Notes: a model not told the origin generated them from the letters alone. DNA of 64,000 bases from JBPCMN01 sp013695115 (GCA_051002235.1 JBPCMN010000005.1:1-64000); one strand, 5' to 3'; positions 43,016 to 51,737 are shown, numbered from the stretch's first letter. Translations and numbers: made by a program.

Positions 43016-43031
43016 CTGACTACCGTGTCAG
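43016..43031. promoter_or_regulatory. CTGAC-N6-GTCAG palindrome, site 5, over the P450 -10 box
   Basis: CTGACTACCGTGTCAG follows the carotenoid oxygenase stop. Its centre TACCGT (43021-43026) is a -10 box 6 nt before TTG 43033 and 9 nt before ATG 43036. It differs from site 2 at one base. Confidence 0.65.
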
Positions 43032-43035
43032 GTTG

Positions 43036-44217
43036 ATGGCGACCACCGACGACATACCGACCAAGCTCGACTGGTCGACCACCCAGCCCTACCCGGCATG
43101 GGAGGCGGCGCGCACCAAGTGCCCGGTGCTGCACTTCGAGGCGGGCAGCGCCACCGGCGGCGACGGCTACCAGATCACCCGGTACGCCGACGCCGAGAAG
43201 GCGCTGCGCGACTGGCAGACGTTCTCGTCGTCGATCAACGCCGAGCACATCGGCCAGTTCATGGGCGAGCTCATCCTGGCGATGGACGGCGCCGAGCACC
43301 GCGCCTACCGAAACCTCGTCGCCCACGCCTTCCGTGCGTCCGCGCTGGAGCGGTGGGACGGCGAGCTCATCCGCCCGACCATCGACCGGCTGATCGACCC
43401 GATCGCGCCGGCGGGACGCGCTGACCTCGTCGAGGCCATCACCACCAAGTACCCGGTGCAAGTCATCTGCGGCATCGTCGGCGTCCCGCTCGAGGACCAC
43501 GAGCAGTTCCACCACTGGGCCGAGGAGATCAACACCGGCCCGCTCGACCCACCCCGCGGCCACGCTGCTTCACAGGCGATGCGCGACTATCTCGCCCCGA
43601 TCGTCGAGGACCGTCGCCGGGAGCCGCAGGGCGACCTCATCAGCGACTTGGTCACCGCCGAGATCGACGGGCACCAGCTCACCGACGAGAAGATCTACGG
43701 CTTCCTCCGTCTCCTGCTCCCCGCCGGCGCCGAGACGACCTTCCGGGTCATGGGCAATGCCCTGCTCGCGTTGTTGACCCACCCCGACGACATGGCGCGC
43801 GTCCTCGCCGACCGCGAGCTGATCGCCCCGGTGGTCGAGGAGACTCTGCGCTGGGAGACGTCGGTCACCCAGGTGAGCCGGGTCACGACCAAGGACGTCG
43901 AGGTCGCGGGATGCCCGATTCCCGCCGGCGCCTCGGTGGGAGTGATCACCGGCTCTGCCGATCGCGACGACAGCCGGTTCGTTGATGCCGACGAATGGCG
44001 CCTCGACCGCCCGTCGGCGCACCACCTCGCCTTCGGAACCGGGCCTCACCAGTGCCTGGGCATGCACCTGGCCCGCCTCGAGCTCCGGGTCGGGCTCGAC
44101 GCCATCCTCGAACGGCTGCCCAACCTGCGCCTCGACCCCGACGCGCCCGCACCGGTCATCGAGGGTTACGCGTTCCGCGGTCCCAATGCGCTCCCCGCGC
44201 TGTTCGACCCCGCCTGA
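43036..44217 (+). CDS. cytochrome P450
   Basis: A 393-residue soluble class I P450. The I-helix oxygen-binding motif is PAGAETTFR, the K-helix ExxR is ETLRWE, and the heme loop LAFGTGPHQCLGMHLAR supplies the axial Cys. EHRAYRNLVAHAFR is the C-helix segment near the heme propionate. Size and motifs fit actinobacterial CYP families acting on steroids or terpenes (for example CYP125/142-like), but subfamily cannot be assigned. No ferredoxin gene is adjacent. Its last 52 nt overlap the GNAT gene on the other strand. Confidence 0.95.
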   Translation: MATTDDIPTKLDWSTTQPYPAWEAARTKCPVLHFEAGSATGGDGYQITRYADAEKALRDWQTFSSSINAEHIGQFMGELILAMDGAEHRAYRNLVAHAFRASALERWDGELIRPTIDRLIDPIAPAGRADLVEAITTKYPVQVICGIVGVPLEDHEQFHHWAEEINTGPLDPPRGHAASQAMRDYLAPIVEDRRREPQGDLISDLVTAEIDGHQLTDEKIYGFLRLLLPAGAETTFRVMGNALLALLTHPDDMARVLADRELIAPVVEETLRWETSVTQVSRVTTKDVEVAGCPIPAGASVGVITGSADRDDSRFVDADEWRLDRPSAHHLAFGTGPHQCLGMHLARLELRVGLDAILERLPNLRLDPDAPAPVIEGYAFRGPNALPALFDPA

Positions 44218-44711
44218 CGAAGGTCCTTGCGCAGACACACGCTCGACGGCGCGTCGGCGTACGGTCCGAAGTTGGCGATCCGGCGGTACCCGTGCGACTC
44301 GTAGAGCGCGATCGCCTCGGGCTGGCGTACGCCGGTCTCGAGCACGATCGCTCGGTAGCCGAGCCTCGCCGCCTGCGCCTCGAGCGTCGCCAGCAACACG
44401 CGCGCCACGCCGTGGCGGCGGTGGTCGGGGACGACGTACATCCGCTTGATCTCGGCGACGTCGCCCTCGTGGCTGCGGAGCCCGCCGCAGCCGACGGGCC
44501 GGCCCTCGACGCGGGCCAGCAGGAAGGCGCCGCCCGCCGGCCCCGCGAGCTCGTGCACCAAAGGGTGGTCGGGGTCCTCCTCGCCGTACCGGTCGCGGAG
44601 CTCGTCGAGCAGCGCGCCGACCAGAACCTCGGCTTCGGGCCGATCGAGCCGCGAGGGCTCGATCGTGATGTGCTCGGCGCTCAGAACCCGTCCCCGAACA
44701 TGGTCATCCAC
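44166..44711 (-). CDS. GNAT family N-acetyltransferase
   Basis: A GNAT protein of about 172-181 residues. The acetyl-CoA loop is VPDHRRHGVARVLL, preceded by AEIKRMYV and followed by YRAIVLETG and EAIALYESHGYRRI. The start is unsure: GTG 44711 overlaps the upstream hydrolase by 31 nt, while homologues would start near CTG 44684, inside the TGA of that gene. The C-terminal 17 residues are encoded antisense to the end of the P450 gene and look like an added tail. Confidence 0.8.
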   Translation of the reverse strand: MDDHVRGRVLSAEHITIEPSRLDRPEAEVLVGALLDELRDRYGEEDPDHPLVHELAGPAGGAFLLARVEGRPVGCGGLRSHEGDVAEIKRMYVVPDHRRHGVARVLLATLEAQAARLGYRAIVLETGVRQPEAIALYESHGYRRIANFGPYADAPSSVCLRKDLRQAGSNSAGSALGPRNA

Positions 44712-45406
44712 TGCTCGGGTGTTCGCAGCCGGAACACGTAGTTGCGGGCACGGGTCTCGCCCATCGTCGCCGACGGCTCGGGCGAGTAAAGGTGGCCGGG
44801 GTAGAGCACGGTGTCGTCGGGCACGGTCGCCAGAACCTGGGTGAGGCTCTCGTACATCGCCGCCGGGTCGCCGCCCGGCAGGTCGGTGCGCCCGCATCCT
44901 TCGAGGAACAGGGTGTCGCCCGCGACCAGCCGGCCGTCGACGAGGAAGCACTGGCTCCCGGGCGTGTGCCCCGGCGTGTGCATCAGCTGCACCGGAATGG
45001 CGCCGACGCTCACGGTGTCACCGCTGTCGTGGAGCGCGAGGTCCGAGTCGGAGACGCCCGTCGCCCGCTTCACCCATTCGGCCTCGTCCCGCTGCACGTG
45101 GACCTTGGCGGCGACGTCCTCACGGCCGAGGAGCTCGCGCAACCCCTCGATCGAGTAGCCCATGAGGTCGCCGCCGACGTGGTCGGGGTGCCAGTGGGTC
45201 ACGAGCACACCGCTTAGGCGGTAGCCGTCGGCGGCGAGGACGTCGACCAGCTCGCCGACCCCGTAGGCGGGGTCGACCGCTACCGCTTCGCGAGCCTGGG
45301 TGTCGCCGAGCAGGTAGACGAAGTTGACCATCTGGCGGGCGAGCGGGTCGCTCAGCGCGAAGTCCCGCCCCGCCAGGAGCTGCTTGAAGTACAGGCGCTC
45401 GGTCAC
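44681..45406 (-). CDS. MBL-fold hydrolase (glyoxalase II / persulfide dioxygenase-like)
   Basis: A 241-residue metallo-beta-lactamase-fold protein. Metal motif THWHPDHVGG (about residues 70-79), MHTPGHTPGS with the third His, AGDTLF with the bridging Asp, and YPGHLYS. The CGRTDLPGGD loop matches persulfide dioxygenase and GloB-like groups. It would hydrolyse a thioester or oxidise a persulfide. GTG start with TAGTGT 7 nt upstream, leaderless geometry. Confidence 0.88.
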   Translation of the reverse strand: MTERLYFKQLLAGRDFALSDPLARQMVNFVYLLGDTQAREAVAVDPAYGVGELVDVLAADGYRLSGVLVTHWHPDHVGGDLMGYSIEGLRELLGREDVAAKVHVQRDEAEWVKRATGVSDSDLALHDSGDTVSVGAIPVQLMHTPGHTPGSQCFLVDGRLVAGDTLFLEGCGRTDLPGGDPAAMYESLTQVLATVPDDTVLYPGHLYSPEPSATMGETRARNYVFRLRTPEQWMTMFGDGF

Positions 45407-45413
45407 GTCCGGG

Positions 45414-45419
45414 ACACTA
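45414..45419 (-). promoter_or_regulatory. -10 box for a leaderless mRNA
   Basis: TAGTGT on the minus strand lies 7 nt before GTG 45406. Confidence 0.5.
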
Positions 45420-45477
45420 TCGACCGGGCCTCTTGATCGGTGACGGGCACGGTGCCTCGGCTACTTCCTCGGGCGCC

Positions 45478-45548
45478 CCGGCCCGCGTGCCCGGTGCTCG
45501 GCGAGGTGGGAGAGCGAAGCGCAGCGGGGGAGCCGTAAGGTACGGCGC
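45478..45548 (+). promoter_or_regulatory. molybdopterin oxidoreductase promoter with short hairpin
   Basis: TAAGGT (45536-45541) is 7 nt before ATG 45549. It lies within GCCGTA-AGG-TACGGC, a 6-bp hairpin (45532-45546). The sequence before it (GCGAAGCGCAGCGGGGGAGCC) vaguely resembles decayed borders of the dispersed hairpin family, but this is not a clear copy. Confidence 0.4.
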
Positions 45549-47897
45549 ATGACTGCGACGCAGAAGAAGGTCGTCTACCGCACCTGCCCGCTGTGCGAGG
45601 CGACGTGCGGCCTCGAGCTGCACCTCGAGGATCGCGAGATCACGCTCGTGCGCGGGGACCGCGACGACGTGTTCAGCCACGGCTTTCTGTGCCCCAAGGG
45701 CACCGCGCTCAAGGGCCTCGAGGCCGACCCCGACCGCTTGCGCGCGCCCCAGGTGCGGCGGGGCGACGCCTGGTCCGAGGTGAGCTGGGACGACGCCTTC
45801 GCCGAGGTTGAGCGCGGCCTCACCCCCATCCTCGAGCAGCACGGGCGCGACGCGGTCGCGGTCTACCTCGGCAATCCCAATGTCCATAACCTCGCCGGCC
45901 AGATGTACAACCGGGTGCTGCTCCAGGCGCTCGGCACTGCCAACATCTTCTCGGCCAGCACCGTCGACCAGATGCCCAAGCACGTCTCGTCCGGCCTGAT
46001 GTTCGGCGGTGCCCTGAGCATCCCCATCGCCGACATCGACCGCACCGACTACCTCCTCATGCTGGGCGCCAACCCGTTCGCGTCGAACGGCAGCCTGATG
46101 ACGGCCCCCGACTTCCCCGGGCGCATCCGCGCTCTGCGCGCCCGCGGCGGCAAGCTCGTCGTCGTCGACCCTCGTCGGTCGAAGAGCGCCGAGGAGGCCG
46201 ACGAGCACCTCTTCATCCGCCCCGGCACCGACGCCCACTTCCTCTTTGCGCTCGCACACACGCTGTTCGACGAGGGGCTCGTCGCGCTCGGGCGGCTGGA
46301 GGAGCACGTCAACGGGTTCGCCGAGGTCCAGCAACTGGCCAAGGACTTCGACCCCGACACGGTCGCGGCGATCTGCGGCATCGACGCCGACACCATCCGC
46401 CGTACCGCCCGCGAACTGGCGGGGGCACCGCATGCTGCCGTGTACGGCCGTATCGGGACTTGCACCCAGGAGTACGGCACCCTCGCGAGTTGGCTCGTCG
46501 ACGTGTGCAACGTCCTGACCGGCAACCTCGATCGCGAGGGTGGCGCGATGTTCACCAAGCCCGCCCACGGCGCCGCCAACACCGGCGGTACCCCCGGGAA
46601 AGGCCGGGGCGTGCGCTTCGGACGCCGCCACAGCCGGGTGCGGGGTCTGCCCGAGCGGTTCGGCGAGCTGCCGGTCGTATGCCTGGCTGAGGAGATCCAG
46701 ACGCCGGGCGAGGGCCAGATCCGGGCCATGTTCACCATCGCCGGGAACCCGGTGCTGTCGACGCCCGACAGCGCCCGCCTCGACCGCGCGGTCGCGTCGC
46801 TCGACTTCATGGTCAGCGTCGACATCTACCGCAACGAGACGACCCGTCACGCCAACGTGATCCTGCCGCCCGAGGGTGTCCTGGCGCGGGGCCACTACGA
46901 CATCGCCTTCTACACGCTCGCGATCCGTAACATCGCCAACTACTCGCCCCCCAGCATCGAGCTCGCGCCCGGTGAGATGTCCGAGTGGGAGATCCTCCTG
47001 CGGCTGGCCGCGATCGCGTCCGGGCAGGGTGCCGCCGCCGATCCCGCGGCACTCGACGACTTCGTCGTCGCCGGCTTGGTCGACAAGGCCGTCGGCCGCG
47101 GGTCCAACGTCGAGGGCCGCGATTCGGCCGAGCTGCTCGAGTCCCTGTCGTCGCGTCGCGGCCCCGAGCGGATCCTCGACTTCATGCTGCGCACCGGCCC
47201 CTACGGCGACGGCTTCGGCGCCGACCCCGACGGGCTGACGCTCGCGGCGCTCGAAGCCGAGCCGCACGGCGTCGACCTCGGTCCGCTCCAGCCCCGGGTG
47301 CCGGAGATGCTGCGGACGCCCAGCGGCAAGATCGAGCTCGCGCCCGAGCCGGTCGTCGAGGACGTTGCTCGCCTGCGGGCCTCGCTCGACCGCGCAAACG
47401 GCAGCAGCCACGTGCGCGGAGGTGACTTGGCGTCCGAGCGAGCGCCCGCGGGCCGGCCAGCCCTATCGCGGATGGCCCGGCCTGCAGCGAGCGAGGCAAT
47501 GGAGATGGTGCTGATCGGCCGGCGCGACCTGCGCTCCAACAACTCCTGGATGCACAACGTCGAGATCCTCGTGAAGGGCAAGGAGCGCTGCACCCTGCAC
47601 CTGCACCCCGACGACGCTGCCCGGATCGGCGTAGTCGACGGCGGCCAGGCCCGGGTCAGCTCGCGTACGGGGGAGGTCGAGGTCGTGGTCGAGGTGACCG
47701 ACGCGATCATGCCCGGCGTGGTGAGCATCCCCCACGGCTGGGGCCACGACGCCAACGGCGCCGAAATGTCAGTGGCGGCCCGGCGACCGGGAGTGAACAG
47801 CAACGTCCTCGCCGACGGCGAGCTGTTCGACCCGTTGTCCGGCAACGCCGTGCTCAACGGGATCCCCGTGCGGGTGGCCGCGGCCATACCGGCGTAG
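45549..47897 (+). CDS. molybdopterin-dependent oxidoreductase with inserted linker
   Basis: A 782-residue enzyme of the DMSO reductase superfamily. A 4Fe-4S site is formed by Cys13, Cys16, Cys20 and Cys48 (CPLCEATC ... FLCPKG). AVYLGNPNVHN, LLMLGANPFASNG and VVDPRRSKSAEEADEHLFIRPG bind the bis-MGD cofactor; the C-terminal domain is RRDLRSNNSWMHN through HGWGHD. No Cys, SeCys or clear Ser Mo ligand was found near STVDQMPKH. No signal peptide, so probably cytosolic, as in formate dehydrogenase-like oxidoreductases. Residues about 626-653 are an Ala/Arg-rich linker encoded by a dispersed hairpin element and probably not original to the protein. Confidence 0.9.
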   Translation: MTATQKKVVYRTCPLCEATCGLELHLEDREITLVRGDRDDVFSHGFLCPKGTALKGLEADPDRLRAPQVRRGDAWSEVSWDDAFAEVERGLTPILEQHGRDAVAVYLGNPNVHNLAGQMYNRVLLQALGTANIFSASTVDQMPKHVSSGLMFGGALSIPIADIDRTDYLLMLGANPFASNGSLMTAPDFPGRIRALRARGGKLVVVDPRRSKSAEEADEHLFIRPGTDAHFLFALAHTLFDEGLVALGRLEEHVNGFAEVQQLAKDFDPDTVAAICGIDADTIRRTARELAGAPHAAVYGRIGTCTQEYGTLASWLVDVCNVLTGNLDREGGAMFTKPAHGAANTGGTPGKGRGVRFGRRHSRVRGLPERFGELPVVCLAEEIQTPGEGQIRAMFTIAGNPVLSTPDSARLDRAVASLDFMVSVDIYRNETTRHANVILPPEGVLARGHYDIAFYTLAIRNIANYSPPSIELAPGEMSEWEILLRLAAIASGQGAAADPAALDDFVVAGLVDKAVGRGSNVEGRDSAELLESLSSRRGPERILDFMLRTGPYGDGFGADPDGLTLAALEAEPHGVDLGPLQPRVPEMLRTPSGKIELAPEPVVEDVARLRASLDRANGSSHVRGGDLASERAPAGRPALSRMARPAASEAMEMVLIGRRDLRSNNSWMHNVEILVKGKERCTLHLHPDDAARIGVVDGGQARVSSRTGEVEVVVEVTDAIMPGVVSIPHGWGHDANGAEMSVAARRPGVNSNVLADGELFDPLSGNAVLNGIPVRVAAAIPA
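47424..47504 (+). repeat. dispersed GC-rich hairpin element, type B (copy 6), inside a gene
   Basis: ACTTGGCGTCCG...GAGCGAGCGCC on the left and GCAGCGAGCGAGGCAAT on the right match copy 7 at 52361-52421 almost base for base. The hairpin arms are GCGGGCCGGCCA (47448-47459) and TGGCCCGGCCTGC (47473-47485). It is in frame and adds about 28 residues. As in the intergenic copies, the right border is followed within a few bases by ATG codons (47499 and 47505), here in frame, so an internal start for the C-terminal domain is possible. Confidence 0.65.
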
Positions 47898-47967
47898 AAA
47901 CCGGTCCTGGTCGGCGTTTCCCCGCCCGTGGCACCAGCGGCTCGCCGCTCGGGTCCTCGACCCCTCG

Positions 47968-48332
47968 GTGGGTCCCGAGGCCGATCTGCTCACGCGGCAG
48001 CGCAAGTTCGAGAAGGCCGAGAAGCGCGGCGTGCTCACGGTTGCGCGGGCGACCGCCGCCGGGGCGTCCACCAACGGGCACGGTGATGGCGACGGTGGGG
48101 CGGCATCACGTGGCGGGAGAAGGACGAGGAGGAAGGCCGCCGGGCCGAGACCGTCGACCTTGCCGCCGCCGAGCGGGCCGAGACCGAGCCGAACGAAGCG
48201 GAGGAACCGGCGCAGCACCAGGCGGAGTCGAAGCCGGCGACCGACGACGACGAGAAGGACGACACGTCCGGCCGGGAGGCCCGGGAGGATCTCCGCACCG
48301 GTCCCACTGGCGGGACCATCGGTCGGAGCTAG
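47968..48332 (+). pseudogene. frameshifted hypothetical protein
   Basis: This is the only gene-like content in the 47898-48335 gap. From GTG 47968 the frame reads VGPEADLLTRQRKFEKAEKR and so on to about 48096; after the GGGG run at 48097-48100 natural-looking sequence continues one frame over (TWREKDEEEGRRAETVDLAAAE, in part) to TAG 48330-48332. One missing G would give a protein of about 121 residues with a charged helical start, a Gly-rich middle and an acidic tail. The frame is also open upstream of 47968. Family not recognised. Confidence 0.45.
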
Positions 48333-48335
48333 TAG

Positions 48336-49145
48336 CTACCCACCCGGTTCGGTTGCCTTCGCCATCTCCGCCACCATCGAGAGGAACGCGTCCGGGTTCT
48401 GGGTCTTGCCCACGACGATGTCGTGCTGCGACCCCAGGCCCCCCGGCATCTCGGGGGGTGCGTAGTACTCGAAGCCATCACCCTCGATGGCGCGCACGAC
48501 CGCAGCCGCGCACTCGGCCGCGGGCACGAACGGCCCGTCGTAGAGCGCGGGATCGTTGTCGGGGAGGTCCCAGATCTCGGTCTCGATCGGGCCCGGGAGC
48601 ACGAGCTTGGCGGCGACGCCGGTGCCGTGGAGGTCGATGGCCATCACCTCGGTCCATCCGCAGAGCGCGAACTTGGCCGCGCAGTAGGCGGCCTCGTGGG
48701 CGATGCCCAGCCGCCCGCCCAGGCTCGAGACGTTCACGATCTCACCCGAGCCTCGCTTCAGCATCCGCGGCAGCACCGCCATCCCCATCCGGACCGGCGA
48801 CGTGAAGTCGACGTCCATGACGTAGGCCACGTCGGCGGGGGTCAACCGCGTCAACGGCGTGCGCTTGGGGATGGCGGCGTTGTTGACCAGGCAGTCGAGG
48901 TGACCGAAGGCGTCCCACGCTTCCAGGGCCACCTGCTCCGCTCGTTCGAGGTCGCCGAGGTCCGCCGGCCACATGCGCGACTCAGGAGCATGGGCGCGGC
49001 ACCGTTCCAGCACCTGCTCGAGCCGATCGGCCCGGCGGGCGACGATGCCGACGGTGGCGCCCGCCTCCGCCAGCTGGGGCGCGAGCTCGGCGCCGATCCC
49101 CGACGACGCGCCGGTGACGAGGATGTTGGTGCCGGCGATCTTCAC
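48336..49145 (-). CDS. SDR family oxidoreductase
   Basis: A 269-residue short-chain dehydrogenase. NAD(P) motif TGASSGIG, the NNAAIP strand, the catalytic Ser in IVNVSSLGGRLG and YCAAKFAL (Tyr and Lys) are all in place. PGPIETEIW follows the active site. GTG 49145 is preferred to ATG 49163 because the TACCGT -10 box lies between them, 8 nt before the GTG. It may oxidise a hydroxy intermediate of lipid breakdown; substrate unknown. Confidence 0.92.
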   Translation of the reverse strand: MKIAGTNILVTGASSGIGAELAPQLAEAGATVGIVARRADRLEQVLERCRAHAPESRMWPADLGDLERAEQVALEAWDAFGHLDCLVNNAAIPKRTPLTRLTPADVAYVMDVDFTSPVRMGMAVLPRMLKRGSGEIVNVSSLGGRLGIAHEAAYCAAKFALCGWTEVMAIDLHGTGVAAKLVLPGPIETEIWDLPDNDPALYDGPFVPAAECAAAVVRAIEGDGFEYYAPPEMPGGLGSQHDIVVGKTQNPDAFLSMVAEMAKATEPGG

Positions 49146-49153
49146 GGGCGGCG

Positions 49154-49163
49154 ACGGTAGCAT
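49154..49163. promoter_or_regulatory. shared back-to-back -10 boxes (ACGGTAGCAT)
   Basis: TAGCAT (49158-49163, plus) is 9 nt before ATG 49173; TACCGT (49159-49154, minus) is 8 nt before GTG 49145. Both messages would be leaderless or nearly so. Confidence 0.55.
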
Positions 49164-49172
49164 CACGTCCCG

Positions 49173-50435
49173 ATGACCGCCGATGTGCTCGTGGTCGGCG
49201 CGGGCATGGCCGGCGTCACCGCCGCCCGGGAGTGTGCGCGGGCCGGACTCGACGTGGTCGTGGTCGAGGCCCAGGACCGCGTCGGCGGGCGCATCAACAC
49301 CGCTCGTGACTTCTGCGACCACCCGGTCGAGCAGGGCGCCGAGTTCGTGCACACGGCCGAGGCCGACACCTGGCCCGAGGTACGCGCCGCCGGGTTCGAG
49401 ACGATCCGTTGCAATCCCGCCGACGGCTACCTCATGTCGATCGGCGGTGCCCGCAGCCCGGATCTGTTCTCGGACCCGAGCCTGAAGAGGATGGGCGACC
49501 TCCTGAGCGAGGTCGAGCGCTGGGACGGGCCCGACATCACCGCCGCCGAGCTCATGGCGAGCAGGGACCTCGACGGCGTCGCCCGGGTCATGGCCGACCA
49601 GATGCTCACGATCCATCCGCTCGGCGACGCCGATCAGCTCGGCCTCCACGGCCTGCGCGACGACCGGGTCGTCGACCTCGAGCGCGGCTGCGACTGGCGG
49701 GTCGCGGCCGGGTACGACTTGTTGCCGCGGCACATCGCCGAGGGTCTCGACGTCCGCCTCGGGTGGGAGGCGACGAACGTCGAGTGGTCGGCCGATACGG
49801 TCACGGTCGCGTCGGTGGCGGGGGAGGAGCTCACCGCCCGGGCGGTCGTGTGCACGCTGCCGGTGGGCGTGCTCAAGGCGGGCGCGGTGCGGTTCGAGCC
49901 CGACCTGCCCGCCACCAAATGGCGCGCTCTGAACGGCCTCGAGATGGGCCCGGTGCTCAAGCTTCTCTATCGCTTCGACGAGCCGTTCTGGCCCGACGAC
50001 CTCACCATGCTCGGCTGCGACGGCCCCATCCGGCTGTACTGGACTCCGCTGTACGGGCGGGACGCCGCGCCCGCGGTCCTGACCGCGTACGTGAGCGGGC
50101 ACCGGGCGCGGGCTCTCTCGGCGATGACCGAGGCGGAGGCGGCCGCGGTCGGCCTCGCTGACCTGGACCGGTTGTTTCCGGACACGCGTCCGTCACGGGG
50201 TGTGCAGGAGTACCGGCGCGTCGACTGGTGCACCAACCGCTTCACCCGCGGCGGCTACAGCTTCGTGCGCGTCGGCGGCGCCGGCTCCCGGGCGGCGCTG
50301 GCCGCGCCTGACACCGGCGCGCTGTTCTGGGCCGGCGACGGCACCTCGACCACCACCATCGCCGCGGTGGTCCACGCCGCCTACGCCAGCGGCCGCCGCG
50401 CCGCCAACGAAGTCACCGCCCACCTCGGCGGCTGA
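49173..50435 (+). CDS. flavin-containing amine oxidase
   Basis: A 420-residue FAD enzyme of the monoamine oxidase family. The dinucleotide motif VVGAGMAGVTAARECARAG, the RVGGRINT loop, LPVGVLKAG mid-protein and the C-terminal ALFWAGDGTSTTT (FAD-binding) are typical. It would oxidise an amine to an imine and release hydrogen peroxide. No signal peptide. Divergent from the SDR gene; its stop abuts that of the convergent hydrolase. Confidence 0.9.
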   Translation: MTADVLVVGAGMAGVTAARECARAGLDVVVVEAQDRVGGRINTARDFCDHPVEQGAEFVHTAEADTWPEVRAAGFETIRCNPADGYLMSIGGARSPDLFSDPSLKRMGDLLSEVERWDGPDITAAELMASRDLDGVARVMADQMLTIHPLGDADQLGLHGLRDDRVVDLERGCDWRVAAGYDLLPRHIAEGLDVRLGWEATNVEWSADTVTVASVAGEELTARAVVCTLPVGVLKAGAVRFEPDLPATKWRALNGLEMGPVLKLLYRFDEPFWPDDLTMLGCDGPIRLYWTPLYGRDAAPAVLTAYVSGHRARALSAMTEAEAAAVGLADLDRLFPDTRPSRGVQEYRRVDWCTNRFTRGGYSFVRVGGAGSRAALAAPDTGALFWAGDGTSTTTIAAVVHAAYASGRRAANEVTAHLGG

Positions 50436-51698
50436 TCAGCCTTCGGCCTTCGCGCTCGATTCGGCCGCGGCCCACGAGAACACGCCCTTCGACATCGTCG
50501 ATGCCTCCGCCCGCACCCGAGCCTGGTTGACCTCGGCCCGGGCCCGCTGCACGTCGGCGTCGTCGGGCGCGGCCAGTGCGGCCCACTCGGCCAGGTGCCC
50601 GGCCAGCCGCAGGTCGCCGGCGTCGGCGGTGGCCCGGGCCCGCTCCGCCAGCGCACCCGCGCCGCCGGCGAGCTCGGCGACCGCCCGCCCGATCTCGGCC
50701 TCGGGCGCCGGCTTGAGGTTGGCGGGGTTTCCGTCGTACCAGCCGCCGTAGAGGCGCCACGTGTTGCGCACGACGAACTCGGGCTCGTCGTACACGGGCC
50801 GCAGGTACGGCTTCTCCAGCAGGTCCTGCGGGTACTCGACCGAGTGCACGATCTCGTCGAGCCGGGCGCCCTCGTTCATCATCGCCACGGTCTGGTCGTG
50901 CAGCGACTCGAGCAGTGTCGCAGCATCCGAGAGTGATGTGCTGATTCGGTCAGTCCCCACGATCGGCAGGCCGTGACCGGGCAGGAGCACGTCCGCCCCC
51001 ATGCCTGCCATCGTGCGCAGCGCGACCGCCCAGTCCTTGGGGTAGCGCTGCACCTTCTGGGGGTTGCCGCAGTTCGGTGAGACCCAGCAGAACAGGTCGC
51101 CGCAGAACAGCGTGCGCCGGTCCGGCTGCCAGACCCAGGTGTGGTCGTCGGTCTCGCCCCGGGCGTGGTGCAGCTCGAATCGCACCCCGCCGATATCGAG
51201 GGCTTGCTCGTCGCGGTAGGTCTCGTCCGGGTACCGGTAGTCGAGCGGCCACTCGAAGTCGGGCAGCTGGAACTGCCGGCGGTTGACCACCTGGTTGTAC
51301 CCGGCGGTGGCGATGTAGCGGTCGAAGCGCGCCGGGACCCCTTCGTGCGCGACCACCCGCACCGGCGGCGCGCCCGCGTCGCGCGCCGCGGCCTCGTAGC
51401 GCTCGACCCCGAAGACGTGGTCGATGTGGCCGTGGGTGTACACGATCGTGTGGGCCGGACGCGGGTCCCAGGCTCGCAACGACTCGTGCGCCTTGGCCGT
51501 GCCGACGGGGCTGCTGGTGTCGACCACCACCAGTCCGTCGGCGGTGGCGATTGCATTCACGTTCGAGAACGCCGCCACGTACACGGTGTCGGGCAGCGGC
51601 GTCGCGATCTCGCCGAAGTGGGCGAACCAGTGGTGCGCCTTGGCTTCGGCCTCGCCGTTCCAGATCCTCTCCGACAGTTCGAGCAGGTCCGTGCCCAT
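50436..51698 (-). CDS. alkyl sulfatase-like MBL-fold hydrolase
   Basis: A 420-residue protein of the BDS1/SdsA1-like group. Metal motif YTHGHIDHVFG, then HHARGETDDHTWVW, LFCGDLFCW and LLPGHGLP supply the two-metal site; the C-terminal half (about 300-400) is helical with the dimerisation-like region WRLYGGWYDGNPANL typical of alkyl sulfatases. Shorter than classical SdsA1, lacking the SCP2-like domain. ATG 51698 has GGGGAG 9 nt upstream. Divergent from the KstR-like regulator. Confidence 0.87.
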   Translation of the reverse strand: MGTDLLELSERIWNGEAEAKAHHWFAHFGEIATPLPDTVYVAAFSNVNAIATADGLVVVDTSSPVGTAKAHESLRAWDPRPAHTIVYTHGHIDHVFGVERYEAAARDAGAPPVRVVAHEGVPARFDRYIATAGYNQVVNRRQFQLPDFEWPLDYRYPDETYRDEQALDIGGVRFELHHARGETDDHTWVWQPDRRTLFCGDLFCWVSPNCGNPQKVQRYPKDWAVALRTMAGMGADVLLPGHGLPIVGTDRISTSLSDAATLLESLHDQTVAMMNEGARLDEIVHSVEYPQDLLEKPYLRPVYDEPEFVVRNTWRLYGGWYDGNPANLKPAPEAEIGRAVAELAGGAGALAERARATADAGDLRLAGHLAEWAALAAPDDADVQRARAEVNQARVRAEASTMSKGVFSWAAAESSAKAEG

Positions 51699-51718
51699 AT
51701 GGTTGCTCCCCAAATCAG

Positions 51719-51726
51719 AACGTGTT
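51719..51726. promoter_or_regulatory. KstR-type operator core AACGTGTT
   Basis: The site CAGAACGTGTTTCA fits the published KstR consensus TnnAACnnGTTnnA except at its first base. It sits between the hydrolase and TetR start codons, where the regulator would control itself and the hydrolase. Confidence 0.6.
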
Positions 51727-51737
51727 TCACTTCTGCC

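Noticed and set aside
45532..45546. GCCGTA-AGG-TACGGC as a ninth member of the hairpin family
   Set aside because: The stem is short, the loop differs and the borders are not clearly conserved; listed only as a promoter feature.
49145..49163. ATG 49163 as the SDR start
   Set aside because: The -10 box for this gene lies between 49163 and GTG 49145, so the upstream ATG would not be transcribed from that promoter.
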